A stretch of DNA of 44,776 nt, from positions 1 to 44,776 of the forward strand of contig NZ_BMMU01000043.1 of NCBI RefSeq assembly GCF_014646095.1. The letters run 5' to 3'. This DNA comes from Streptomyces lacrimifluminis (lineage in GTDB: Bacteria > Actinomycetota > Actinomycetes > Streptomycetales > Streptomycetaceae). Below are positions 1 through 6,971 of the stretch, piece by piece; positions within the stretch are counted from its first letter, which is position 1, and each line of letters begins with the position of its first letter. Under the pieces are notes generated by a model, which searched no databases, was not told the DNA's origin, and was given only the letters and a program-made list of their open reading frames with translations. Both the position numbers and the translations under genes were made by a program.

Positions 1-69
1 ACCAACCTGGCGAATCGAAACCGGCGAATCAGACAGAACGACCTGAACATTGATCAGATGCTCTCTTAG
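1..69 (+). CDS. possible 3' end of a truncated gene
   Basis: Frame 1 is open from the window edge to a TAG at 67-69 and would encode a 22-residue tail ending NIDQMLS. The stretch is less GC-rich than the genes further on. No family can be recognised from so short a piece, and it may be non-coding. It matters only because it marks the left side of the debris region. Confidence 0.2.
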   Translation, partial: TNLANRNRRIRQNDLNIDQMLS

Positions 70-99
70 GGACTCCGGGACGTTCCCCCGCGCCCCTGG

Positions 100-478
100 C
101 GGCCACCCGGCGCCCACGAACTCGCCGGACTGCCGACCACGACCGCGTGCTCGTGCTGTGGCGGTACCGCTTTTTCCCCCAGCGGTGGGATTGGGAGTTG
201 CCCGGCGGCATCGTGGACGAAGGGGAGGACCCCGCGACCACGGGACTCCAGGGACAAGGGGTCTTGGGTTACTTGGATTACCTGGAAGGCAGCAGAGACG
301 TCGGCGTGGCCAGCCGTGCGCGTTCATAGAGGTCACGCGCCGCACTGTTGCCCAGGTGCGGGCGGATCAGCTTGAACGCTGAACTGTCACTCTCGCCGGC
401 CGAGGCCGAGCACCTGCACGCGGCCCTCTGCCGCGCCCTCGACGGCCACCCGGCGCCCGCGAACCCGCCGGACTGCCG
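100..478. repeat. 36-bp imperfect direct repeat flanking a Nudix fragment
   Basis: Positions 100-135 and 443-478 are the same 36 bases with two differences, and weaker similarity extends about 10 bases to the left of each copy. In one frame the copies read GGHPAPTNSPDCRP and DGHPAPANPPDCRK. Copy 1 runs directly into the Nudix-like fragment. This looks like debris of two copies of one gene, or a recombination footprint, rather than a mobile-element end. No inverted repeats were seen at the edges. Confidence 0.6.
135..240 (+). pseudogene. Nudix hydrolase fragment
   Basis: The frame through GTG 147 reads VLVLWRYRF, then WDWELPGGIVDEGEDPA, which is the strand and the start of the Nudix box (GG-I-V-D-x-GE) of NTP pyrophosphohydrolases. 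After this the REUXEE half of the box is missing, replaced by unrelated residues (TTGLQGQG). Nothing before GTG 147 resembles the usual Nudix N-terminus. With both ends gone and the catalytic glutamates absent it cannot be active. It is fused at its 5' side to the first copy of the 36-bp direct repeat. Confidence 0.55.
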
Positions 479-530
479 CAAGCCCGTCCAGACGTCACCC
501 AGCCACGGACCCGTCGTGGGCCACGCGTAA
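348..530 (+). pseudogene. short ORF, probable gene remnant
   Basis: This frame ends in TAA at 528-530 and contains LSPAEAEHLHAALCRALDGHP, which has the look of a real small hydrophilic protein with an amphipathic helix. Its second half covers copy 2 of the direct repeat (443-478). No ribosome-binding site precedes a start codon at a sensible distance, and the N-terminus is not convincing. I do not recognise the family. It is either a small hypothetical protein whose start I cannot place or the tail of a degraded gene. Confidence 0.3.
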
Positions 531-562
531 CCCACAGCGGGCGTCTGGGCACCTCCTGTGAC

Positions 563-631
563 ACCCGTCCTGGTTCCCCGTCCAGGACGGGTCCGGCGCC
601 CCCGACCGGTTCCGTACGGAGCCGGTCGGGG
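563..631. terminator. two tandem hairpins, likely bidirectional terminator
   Basis: The first hairpin has an 11-bp perfect stem (563-573 with 582-592) and an 8-nt loop. The second pairs 600-609 with 622-631 over 10 bp, and its 12-nt centre is itself palindromic (TCCGTACGGA), so the 32-nt element could extrude as a near-perfect cruciform. There is no T tract, as is usual for streptomycete terminators. They separate the debris from the next gene. Confidence 0.6.
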
Positions 632-785
632 TGCTACAGGGCACAGCGGCTGAGGGTGAGGATGGATCAGGTAGAACGGCGGGAGGCACGAGCTCCCGGC
701 CCCTGACCTGCGTACCGCCCCGAACCCGAGGACAATGGGCCCCGTCGGTCGGACATCGCCCACACACCGAAAGGTGGCGATCATC

Positions 786-1181
786 ATGGCTGAACACCCG
801 CACGCAGTCCTCGTACGCAGGGGCTTCGACGCCTTCTCCAGCGGGGACATGGACACGCTGCGCGGAATGATGGCGGCGGACGCCACACACCACGTTCCCG
901 GAAGCCATCCCCTCTCCGGGGACTTCAAGGGGCAGGACGCGATCATCGACATGTACCGGCGGCTCGGCGAGGAGACGGCCGGGACGATGCGCGTCGCGCT
1001 GATGAACGTCCTCGTCGACGGCCGGGGGCACGTGGTCGCCGTGCACCGTTTCACCGCCGAGCGCCAGGGGCGGCGGATGGACGAGGTCGGCTGCATCGTC
1101 TTCCGGATCGTCGGGGACAAGATCACCGACCTCGACGAGTGCGTCGAGAACATCGACCGCAGCAACGAGTTCTGGTCCTGA
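786..1181 (+). CDS. SnoaL-like / NTF2-fold protein
   Basis: The 131-residue protein has the SnoaL-like layout: an N-terminal helix (LVRRGFDAFSSGDMDTLRGMMAAD), a short segment with histidines (THHVPGSHPLSGDFKG), and a curved sheet ending in IVGDKITDLDECV. Proteins of this fold form small dimers or trimers with a cone-shaped pocket. They include polyketide cyclases, isomerases and many of unknown role, so the substrate cannot be named. I chose ATG 786 because AAAGGTGG at 770-777 sits 8 nt upstream. An earlier in-frame start at 735 lacks such a site and adds an atypical leader. It is monocistronic. An imperfect dyad (1215-1223 with 1273-1281) follows and may stop transcription. Confidence 0.8.
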   Translation: MAEHPHAVLVRRGFDAFSSGDMDTLRGMMAADATHHVPGSHPLSGDFKGQDAIIDMYRRLGEETAGTMRVALMNVLVDGRGHVVAVHRFTAERQGRRMDEVGCIVFRIVGDKITDLDECVENIDRSNEFWS

Positions 1182-1598
1182 GCGGCTTGTCCTGACGTTG
1201 GTCCGGTACGCAGAGCAGGCGCGAGCTTTCAAGCTCAAGTGGGCGCAGAGTCCAGAGATTCCTACGAAAGTCCGCGCCTGCCGTCGCGTCCCCTCCGGTC
1301 CCGCCTGTCTTTGACCAACTTCGTGATCAGCCATGCCGAGGCTCCTTGCCCTGGGAGTCACCCGATCAGCTTCAGCCCCGAAGCTTGCCATTCGTGTCTC
1401 TCCCCGGACTGAACCCGAACATGTTTGCCGCTCGACGGGCCGGACTCTGCCTTGGTTCAGAGAGCGCGGTGCGGGCTGTCCCAGGAGATCGCGACACGAG
1501 GACAGGGGTACCGTGCTCCGTCCGATTGCCCGATGCCCGCGACGGCGGTGAATTCTTCCGCTTCCGAATCAGTTGGTACTGGGCTGTGGTTGCCCGGC
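1182..1598. other. intergenic region with no convincing gene
   Basis: The short open frames here lack ribosome-binding sites and recognisable motifs. Two dyads are visible: a 9-bp stem with a long loop (1215-1223 with 1273-1281, enclosing GAGCTT/AAGCTC) that could end the SnoaL-like transcript, and a 6-bp hairpin (1368-1373 with 1380-1385). The base composition is more even than in the flanking core genes, in line with the accessory character of this end of the window. Confidence 0.5.
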
Positions 1599-1604
1599 TA
1601 CGAT
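1573..1604 (+). promoter_or_regulatory. putative promoter for a leaderless mRNA of the DUF262 gene
   Basis: TACGAT at 1599-1604 fits a streptomycete -10 box and is followed by exactly 7 nt before ATG 1612, so transcription would start at or next to the A of the ATG. TTGGTA at 1573-1578 is a possible -35 but the spacer is 20 nt. No Shine-Dalgarno sequence precedes the ATG, which supports a leaderless message. Confidence 0.4.
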
Positions 1605-1611
1605 CAACCTC

Positions 1612-2781
1612 ATGACGACCTCGGACATCCAAGAGCCGCCGAAGATCACGGAGGAGCACTTCCTCGACACGGGTACCGGTATCGAGGCTGAGACCGAGGA
1701 CGACGGCGCCTCTCCGGAGATCGCCCGCCCGTGGAACCCCGAGCAGATTCGCGTCAACACCAAGCAGTTCTCGCTGCGCAACGCGCTCGACATGATCGAG
1801 GACGACTCGCTGGAGCTCGCCCCGGACTTCCAGCGAGGCCGGGTCTGGAAGCTCGTGCAGAAGTCCCGGCTCATCGAGTCCGTACTCCTGCAGATTCCGC
1901 TACCGGCCTTCTACTTCGCGGAGGACACAGACGGCTATATGCGGGTCGTCGACGGTCTGCAGCGCCTGTCCACCATTCATGACTTCGTGCGCGGGGGGGA
2001 CGAGCAGGGATTCGCGCTCAAGGGCCTCGAATATCTCCAGAACACAGTAGAGGGCAAGCGGTTCGAGGACCTTCCCGCACCGTGGAAACGACGCATCTTC
2101 AACACGCAGATCGTCACCCACGTCATCGACCCCACGACCCCCCCGGACGTCATGTACGACATCTTCAAGCGCATCAACACGGGCGGTACGCCCCTGAACG
2201 CGCAGGAGATTCGGCACTGCATGAGCAAGGACCGCAGCCGGACGATCCTTCGGAGCATGACCTCCACCGCGGAGTTCGACGCGGCGACCAACGGCATGGG
2301 CGGCCATATCCGGATGAACGACCGGGAGATGGCCCTGCGTTTCGCTGCCTTCTGGCTGATGGGCACGGATGGCTACGCGAAGTACGCTGCAATGGACCCG
2401 CTCCTCCAGCGCACCACAGGCATGCTGGACGACGCGAACGAGGTGGACGACGCCCGGGTCAACGCACTCATGTCGGCTTTCCGCAAGGCTATGGTCAACG
2501 CCCGACTCGTCTTCGGCGACCACGCGTTCCGGAAGTGGCCGCTGACCTCCTCCTGGCGGAACCCAATCAATCGGGCACTGTTCGAGACCTGGTCGATCAC
2601 GCTCGCCAAGTACGATGCCGAGGACCTGGACGGGCGCAAATCTGAGATTGTCGCGAGGGCGCGCACCCTCATGACCCGCGACTACCGCTATCTCGAAGCC
2701 ATCACCTCGTCCACCGGCGATGTCCGCCGCGTGCTGTACCGGTTCGAAACTACTGCGAAGGCCGCGGAGGCCGGTAAGTGA
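1612..2781 (+). CDS. DUF262 (ParB/GmrS-like) protein, first gene of a putative defence module
   Basis: The 389-residue protein carries the DUF262 signatures in order: PDFQRGRVW (71-79), VVDGLQRLSTI (112-122) and the long DIFKRINTGGTPLN block (183-196). DUF262 is a ParB-like fold found in the N-terminal half of GmrSD-type modification-dependent restriction enzymes and in other phage-defence proteins, where the DGxQR motif is thought to bind and hydrolyse nucleotide. The rest (about 205-389) is helical and lacks the DUF1524 HNH nuclease of full GmrSD proteins, so a separate effector is likely. ATG 1612 is preferred over TTG 1573, which lies inside the putative promoter. The gene is translationally coupled to the next by a GTGA overlap. 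Its codon use is less GC-biased than that of the core genes, suggesting horizontal acquisition. Confidence 0.85.
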   Translation: MTTSDIQEPPKITEEHFLDTGTGIEAETEDDGASPEIARPWNPEQIRVNTKQFSLRNALDMIEDDSLELAPDFQRGRVWKLVQKSRLIESVLLQIPLPAFYFAEDTDGYMRVVDGLQRLSTIHDFVRGGDEQGFALKGLEYLQNTVEGKRFEDLPAPWKRRIFNTQIVTHVIDPTTPPDVMYDIFKRINTGGTPLNAQEIRHCMSKDRSRTILRSMTSTAEFDAATNGMGGHIRMNDREMALRFAAFWLMGTDGYAKYAAMDPLLQRTTGMLDDANEVDDARVNALMSAFRKAMVNARLVFGDHAFRKWPLTSSWRNPINRALFETWSITLAKYDAEDLDGRKSEIVARARTLMTRDYRYLEAITSSTGDVRRVLYRFETTAKAAEAGK

Positions 2782-3890
2782 TCACTTCGCTGGGTATCCG
2801 GTACTTCAAGCGCTTCGCCGAGGCATCCTTCCGGCTGCGTCCACTCACGGTGCTCACCGGCCTCAACGGCACCGGCAAGAGCACCACCATCCAGACCCTG
2901 CTGCTCACGCGCCAGCTCGCGGACGCGCCTGGCAGGCGCGTGGTCCAGTTGAACGGACCCTACGGACTGGCATTGGGGGAAGCACACGAAGTACTTCACC
3001 CCAGTGCGCCGGGCTCGATCATCGAGTTCGAGGTCAGCGGTGACGACGCTGACACACAGAGCACCCATCGGTTCGTCGTTCCCGATGAGCAGGCTCTCTA
3101 TCTTGAGGTGGCCGAGGGCGCGGGGCCGCCGCTGCCCGAACTCTGCGGTGAGGGAAGCGCATTCACTTACCTGTGCGCCGAGCGGCTCGGACCGCGTGAC
3201 CAGCTGGGAGTCTCGGCTGAGGACCCCGAACTGATCGGCGTCGGGGTGCAGGGCGAGTACACCGCTCAGGTCCTCGCCCTCCACGAGACCAGGTCCGTTC
3301 GTGTACCGATGCTGCATCCGACGACACAGGAGACACACAACGTCACCACCCTCCGCACGCAGGTGGAAACCTGGGCCTCCGACATCATTCGGCCCATCAA
3401 GATCACCGCGCAGTGGCCGCCGGGCATCACCGCGAGCACCATCCGGTTCCAGGAGCCAGGCCTGCTAAGCGAGCCGATTCGCCCCACCAACATGGGCTTC
3501 GGCTTCTCGTACGCTCTGCCGGTGATCGTGGCCGGTCTCCTCACCCGGCCCGGCGACCTGCTGATCGTCGAGAATCCGGAGGCGCATCTGCACCCCGGCG
3601 GTCAGTCCAAACTGGGGCGCTTCCTGGCCCGCGTCGCCGGCGCCGGAGCCCAGGTCATCGTGGAGACGCACAGTGACCACGTTCTCAACGGCGCCCGCCT
3701 GGCCGTGGCGGAGGAAAGGGTTCTGGAGCCGCAGGACGCGATCGTGCACTACTTCGGCGAGGAAGAGGTCGGCTCCGTACCCATCGGGTTCACGGAGAAG
3801 GGCGAGTTGACCGAGTGGCCGCATGGCTTCTTCGACCAGATCGAGCGGGACTTGGGGAGGCTGGCGCGTGCCAGGCGCAGGGGGCGGTGA
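2778..3890 (+). CDS. RecF/OLD-like AAA ATPase with DUF3696-type C-terminus
   Basis: The 370-residue protein has an ABC-type ATPase head: Walker A GLNGTGKST (28-36), AERLGPR (134-140), the conserved NMGFGFSYALPVI segment (238-250), Walker B LLIVENPEAHLHP (261-273) and the switch motif VETHSDH (295-301). The tail GFTEKGELTEWPHGFFDQ (337-354) is typical of DUF3696 ATPases. There is no coiled-coil insertion of Rad50 length and no TOPRIM domain, so it is probably a regulatory or sensing ATPase that works with its neighbours. The start is GTG 2778 with GGAGG at 2766-2770, sharing GTGA with the upstream stop. Its 3' end overlaps the next gene by 23 bp, so the three genes form one tightly coupled operon. 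Confidence 0.85.
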   Translation: MITSLGIRYFKRFAEASFRLRPLTVLTGLNGTGKSTTIQTLLLTRQLADAPGRRVVQLNGPYGLALGEAHEVLHPSAPGSIIEFEVSGDDADTQSTHRFVVPDEQALYLEVAEGAGPPLPELCGEGSAFTYLCAERLGPRDQLGVSAEDPELIGVGVQGEYTAQVLALHETRSVRVPMLHPTTQETHNVTTLRTQVETWASDIIRPIKITAQWPPGITASTIRFQEPGLLSEPIRPTNMGFGFSYALPVIVAGLLTRPGDLLIVENPEAHLHPGGQSKLGRFLARVAGAGAQVIVETHSDHVLNGARLAVAEERVLEPQDAIVHYFGEEEVGSVPIGFTEKGELTEWPHGFFDQIERDLGRLARARRRGR

Positions 3891-4845
3891 ACCGTACCGG
3901 TTCGTCGTGGACGAATCGTCCTTCGATTTTCGGGGGCTTGCGGAGGAACGACTGACGGACCTGCTGAACGACTTCAGCGACGCGCTTGAGGCGCTGACTG
4001 AAGGGCGCTCGGTCGCCGTTTCGCCCTACTGGATCGAAGTGGAGTGCGTGGAAGGGAGGGAGCTGTATGACGTCCTCTACGAGGGCGAAGCTCCGAAGGT
4101 CGGCCGTGACGCACGGCTGAGAATGGTTCGCCTCATGGACCGCTGTCCCAGCTGGGACACGGATCTTTCGGGACTGCCCGACCAGGTCGAAGTGGGCGGG
4201 ACTGTCCAGGACCTTGCCCTGTCCGTCGGCTACGCGTGGTGGCAGACGCGGCAGCGACACCACGTCGGCTGCCTGGTCTTCGCCTTCCCAGACCGTCGCG
4301 GGTGGCTTCCGGTCTCCGCGTGCGATGAGTCGACCGGCGAGTCGATGACAGAGAGGGTCTTTTTCCTTGGCGATGCGCCTGCCCTTTTGGAGTTCCGGCG
4401 TGCTCTCTTCGCACGTGAGGGTGTCACCGAGCCCGACTTCTTCGACCGCGCCCGCGAAGCATTTCCGGAGCTCATCTTCGCCAGTTCCCTCTCTTTCCGT
4501 AAATTCGACGGCAGTTACTCCGAGATGCGTGACTGGGTGGTCTGCGTCCTGTCCGTGGTGCACGATCATTTCGCCGATGCCCTCACCAGGCACGCGGGAC
4601 AACCGCACGCTGTGCAGGCAGAGTTGGGGCACTTCGGGCTGGACCTCTCCCCTGAGAGCCCCAACACGAGGTCGAAGTCGGGCGCCATGAAGCAACGGGA
4701 CGTCAAGCACGATGGGGAGATCTACCGCTGCGAGTGGCACGGCAAAAAGGAAAGGCACCGTAACCGCGTGCACTTCAGCCTGCCAGATCCTCGTCTCGAC
4801 GGCCGCATACTCATCGGCATCTTCGTCGACCACCTGGACACCTGA
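3868..4845 (+). CDS. unrecognised third protein of the DUF262/ATPase module
   Basis: This 325-residue protein starts at GTG 3868, 7 nt after GGGGAGG (3854-3860), inside the 3' end of the ATPase gene. An earlier in-frame ATG at 3823 lacks a good site. I cannot assign a named domain. Visible features are an acidic N-terminus (FVVDESSFDFRGL), a tryptophan-rich centre (YAWWQTRQRHH), and a C-terminal block running from SPESPNTRSKSG through YRCEWH, KKERHRNRVHF and GIFVDHL, which looks like a compact folded domain with conserved histidines and basic residues. The coupling suggests it is the effector or the target-recognition part of the module. There are no signal peptide or membrane segments. It has the most atypical codon use of the three genes (several TTT, CTT and GTT codons). 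Confidence 0.7.
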   Translation: MPGAGGGEPYRFVVDESSFDFRGLAEERLTDLLNDFSDALEALTEGRSVAVSPYWIEVECVEGRELYDVLYEGEAPKVGRDARLRMVRLMDRCPSWDTDLSGLPDQVEVGGTVQDLALSVGYAWWQTRQRHHVGCLVFAFPDRRGWLPVSACDESTGESMTERVFFLGDAPALLEFRRALFAREGVTEPDFFDRAREAFPELIFASSLSFRKFDGSYSEMRDWVVCVLSVVHDHFADALTRHAGQPHAVQAELGHFGLDLSPESPNTRSKSGAMKQRDVKHDGEIYRCEWHGKKERHRNRVHFSLPDPRLDGRILIGIFVDHLDT

Positions 4846-5141
4846 GCACCAGGGTCGGGAAGCGGTGCTGAGCCCCCTCCGCACAGGGTACCCACCCGCG
4901 CTTCCAGGCATCCCGCCCATCACCTGGCGTTGGTCAGCTCGACTAGCCTCCGTCCGGCTTCGCACCTCGGCGCTCTTCTCCTCGCCCGGCGAGAGGTGTC
5001 GGGAGCGGCCGATGAACAGGTGAGCCACGGGTGGCATGGAGTTGGCCAAGCCATGGGATGCCGGAATCGCGCATCGCCGCCCCGTTGCCGGGTCTTGAGG
5101 AACACGTCACCCGGCCTCTACCCTCAAGGCGGCAATATCTC
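4846..5141. other. intergenic region after the defence-like module
   Basis: About 300 bases separate the module from the next gene. Short open frames exist on both strands but none has a ribosome-binding site or a recognisable motif. No strong hairpin terminator is visible directly after the TGA at 4843-4845. The right-hand part contains the probable promoter and operator of the MarR-type gene. Confidence 0.45.
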
Positions 5142-5152
5142 TGACTGAGTCA
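5142..5152 (+). promoter_or_regulatory. 11-bp dyad, candidate operator of the MarR-GNAT gene
   Basis: TGACT-G-AGTCA is a perfect inverted repeat about a central G, 33 nt before the ATG of the MarR-type gene. MarR regulators usually bind short palindromes and often repress their own promoter, so this is a reasonable autoregulatory site. The AT-richer CAATATCT just upstream could be part of the promoter. The assignment is inference from position and symmetry. Confidence 0.35.
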
Positions 5153-5185
5153 ACTGCCCCCAGTCGTCAGCAGCGAGGCGGAACC

Positions 5186-6160
5186 ATGACCGTCCAGGAC
5201 ATCCGCTCCTTCAACCGCTTCTACACGAACGTCATCGGCGCCCTCGACTACAGCAGCCGCCTCTACGCCCCCTACACCCTCACCGAGGCCCGCGTCCTCT
5301 ACGAGCTCGCGCACTCCAGCCGTACCGACGCCGCCGATCTGCGCGCCGAACTCACCCTGGACTCCGGGTACTTGAGCCGTATCCTCAACAAGTTCGAGCA
5401 GGACGAGCTGATCGAGCGGGCGCCCTCCGAGCGGGATCCCCGGCGGCGGCGTGTCACGCTCACCGTGCGCGGGCGCGAGACCGCCCACCTGTTGGACGAG
5501 CGCTCCACGGAGGCCATCACCTCCCTGATCGCCACCGTGCCGGACGCCGACCGGCCCCGGCTCACGGAGGCGCTGCACACGGTCCGCTCACTCCTCTCCG
5601 ACGGCCGGCCCCCGCGCCGCGAGGACGTCGTGCTGCGCGAGCCCGTCCCCGGCGACCTGGGCTGGATCGTGCAGCGAAACGCGGCGCTGTACGCGGCCGA
5701 GTACGGCTTCAACACCGACTACGAGGGACTGGTCGCCCGCATCGTCGCCGACTTCGCCGAGGACCACGACCCGCACCTCGAACGGGTGTGGATCGCCGAG
5801 CTGGACGGACGGCCCGTCGGATGCGTGATGTGCGTACGGGACGAGGCGCCCGGGACGGCCCGGCTGCGGCTGCTGCTCGTCGAGCCTCAGGCGCGCGGGC
5901 TGGGGATCGGTGACCGGCTCGTCGCGGCCGTCGTCGGATTCGCGCGCGAGGTCGGCTACCGCGACCTCGTCCTGTGGACCCAGGACCTGCTCACCGCCGC
6001 CCGCCACATCTACCGGCGCCACGGTTTCGTCCTCGCCACCGAGAAGCCCCATCGCTCCTTCGGCAGGGATCTGGTCGGCCAGGACTGGCGACTGGATCTC
6101 CACGCGGCGACGGAAACGATGGAATCGATCGAGACGACTGAAAGGTGGAGTGACGGATAG
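5186..6160 (+). CDS. MarR-family regulator fused to a GNAT acetyltransferase
   Basis: The 324-residue protein has a winged helix at about 30-100, including the recognition helix GYLSRILNKFEQ and the wing SERDPRRRRVTLT (81-93). A GNAT domain follows at about 147-305 with the acetyl-CoA-binding segment LLLVEPQARGLGIGDRLV (229-246). MarR-GNAT fusions are common in actinomycetes and are thought to sense a small amine or acid and possibly acetylate it. No ligand can be inferred here. The start ATG 5186 has GAGG at 5175-5178. The isomerase-like gene begins 10 bp after its stop, so the two are probably co-transcribed. A short dyad upstream (5142-5152) may be its own operator. Confidence 0.85.
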   Translation: MTVQDIRSFNRFYTNVIGALDYSSRLYAPYTLTEARVLYELAHSSRTDAADLRAELTLDSGYLSRILNKFEQDELIERAPSERDPRRRRVTLTVRGRETAHLLDERSTEAITSLIATVPDADRPRLTEALHTVRSLLSDGRPPRREDVVLREPVPGDLGWIVQRNAALYAAEYGFNTDYEGLVARIVADFAEDHDPHLERVWIAELDGRPVGCVMCVRDEAPGTARLRLLLVEPQARGLGIGDRLVAAVVGFAREVGYRDLVLWTQDLLTAARHIYRRHGFVLATEKPHRSFGRDLVGQDWRLDLHAATETMESIETTERWSDG

Positions 6161-6170
6161 GGTCCCTTTT

Positions 6171-6971
6171 ATGAAACTGGCGTTCTCCACCCTCGGCGTG
6201 CCCGGTCTCCCCATCCCCGATGTCCTGCGGCTCGCGTCCACCCACGGCTATCACGGCGTCGAACTGCGCACGCACCCCGAAGAACCCGTCCACCTCGGTC
6301 TCACGCTGGCCGAACGGGCCGATGTGGCCGCCGAGTTCAAGGCGTCCGGCGTCGAGATCCTCGGCCTCGCCGGGTACGTGCGTGTCGCCGCGCCCGGCGA
6401 CGACGAACCCGTGCTCACGGAGCTCCGCGCGCTCCTCGAACTCGCCCGCGACCTGGGCGCCCCCTTCGTCCGCGTCTTCCCGGGCGGCGGTACCGACCAG
6501 AGCCCCGAGGAGGCGGACGCGACGGCGGCCCGGAGGCTCGGCAGGGCCGCCGAGTTCGCGGCCGACTACGGCGTACGCATCCTCCTGGAGACCCACGACT
6601 CGCATCGCACGGGCGCCGACGCGATCCGCGTCCTGGGGCCGGTCGGTCACCGTCAGGCGGGCGCGCTGTGGGACGTCATGCACACCTGGCTCGGCGGCGA
6701 GCAGCCGATGGACAGCTTCGCGGCCCTCTCCCCGCACCTCGGATACGTGCAGGTCAAGGACATCGCCTCGACCGAGGACACCACCCCGGTGGCGCTGGGC
6801 GCCGGCGTGCTGCCGCTCGGCGAGTGCGTCGAGATCCTCTCCCGGCACAGCTGGGACGGCTGGCTGTGCTGGGAGTACGAGAAGCGGTGGTACGAGGCCG
6901 CCGCACCCCTGGAGGACCTGCTGGACGCCGGCCGCGAACACCTCGCCCGGCTGCTCAACGAGTCGGCCTAG
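6171..6971 (+). CDS. sugar phosphate isomerase/epimerase (xylose isomerase-like TIM barrel)
   Basis: The 266-residue protein is an AP endonuclease family 2/xylose isomerase-like barrel. It starts MKLAFSTLG, has GYHGVELRTH on strand 2, an acidic metal-binding face (ILLETHDSHRTG, ALWDVMHTW, YVQVKDI) and ends with WLCWEYEKRW, in which the Glu is a usual metal ligand. Family members isomerise or epimerise sugars, inositols or hydroxypyruvate. The substrate is unknown. ATG 6171 matches the conserved N-terminus. GTG 6150, which overlaps the upstream stop and follows AAAGG, is an alternative that adds seven residues. Its TAG stop shares the bases CTAG (6968-6971) with the stop of the convergent EPSP synthase gene. 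Confidence 0.85.
   Translation: MKLAFSTLGVPGLPIPDVLRLASTHGYHGVELRTHPEEPVHLGLTLAERADVAAEFKASGVEILGLAGYVRVAAPGDDEPVLTELRALLELARDLGAPFVRVFPGGGTDQSPEEADATAARRLGRAAEFAADYGVRILLETHDSHRTGADAIRVLGPVGHRQAGALWDVMHTWLGGEQPMDSFAALSPHLGYVQVKDIASTEDTTPVALGAGVLPLGECVEILSRHSWDGWLCWEYEKRWYEAAAPLEDLLDAGREHLARLLNESA

Noticed and set aside
1333..1691. Short open frames upstream of the DUF262 gene
   Set aside because: Mutually overlapping in several frames, no ribosome-binding sites, no recognisable motifs.
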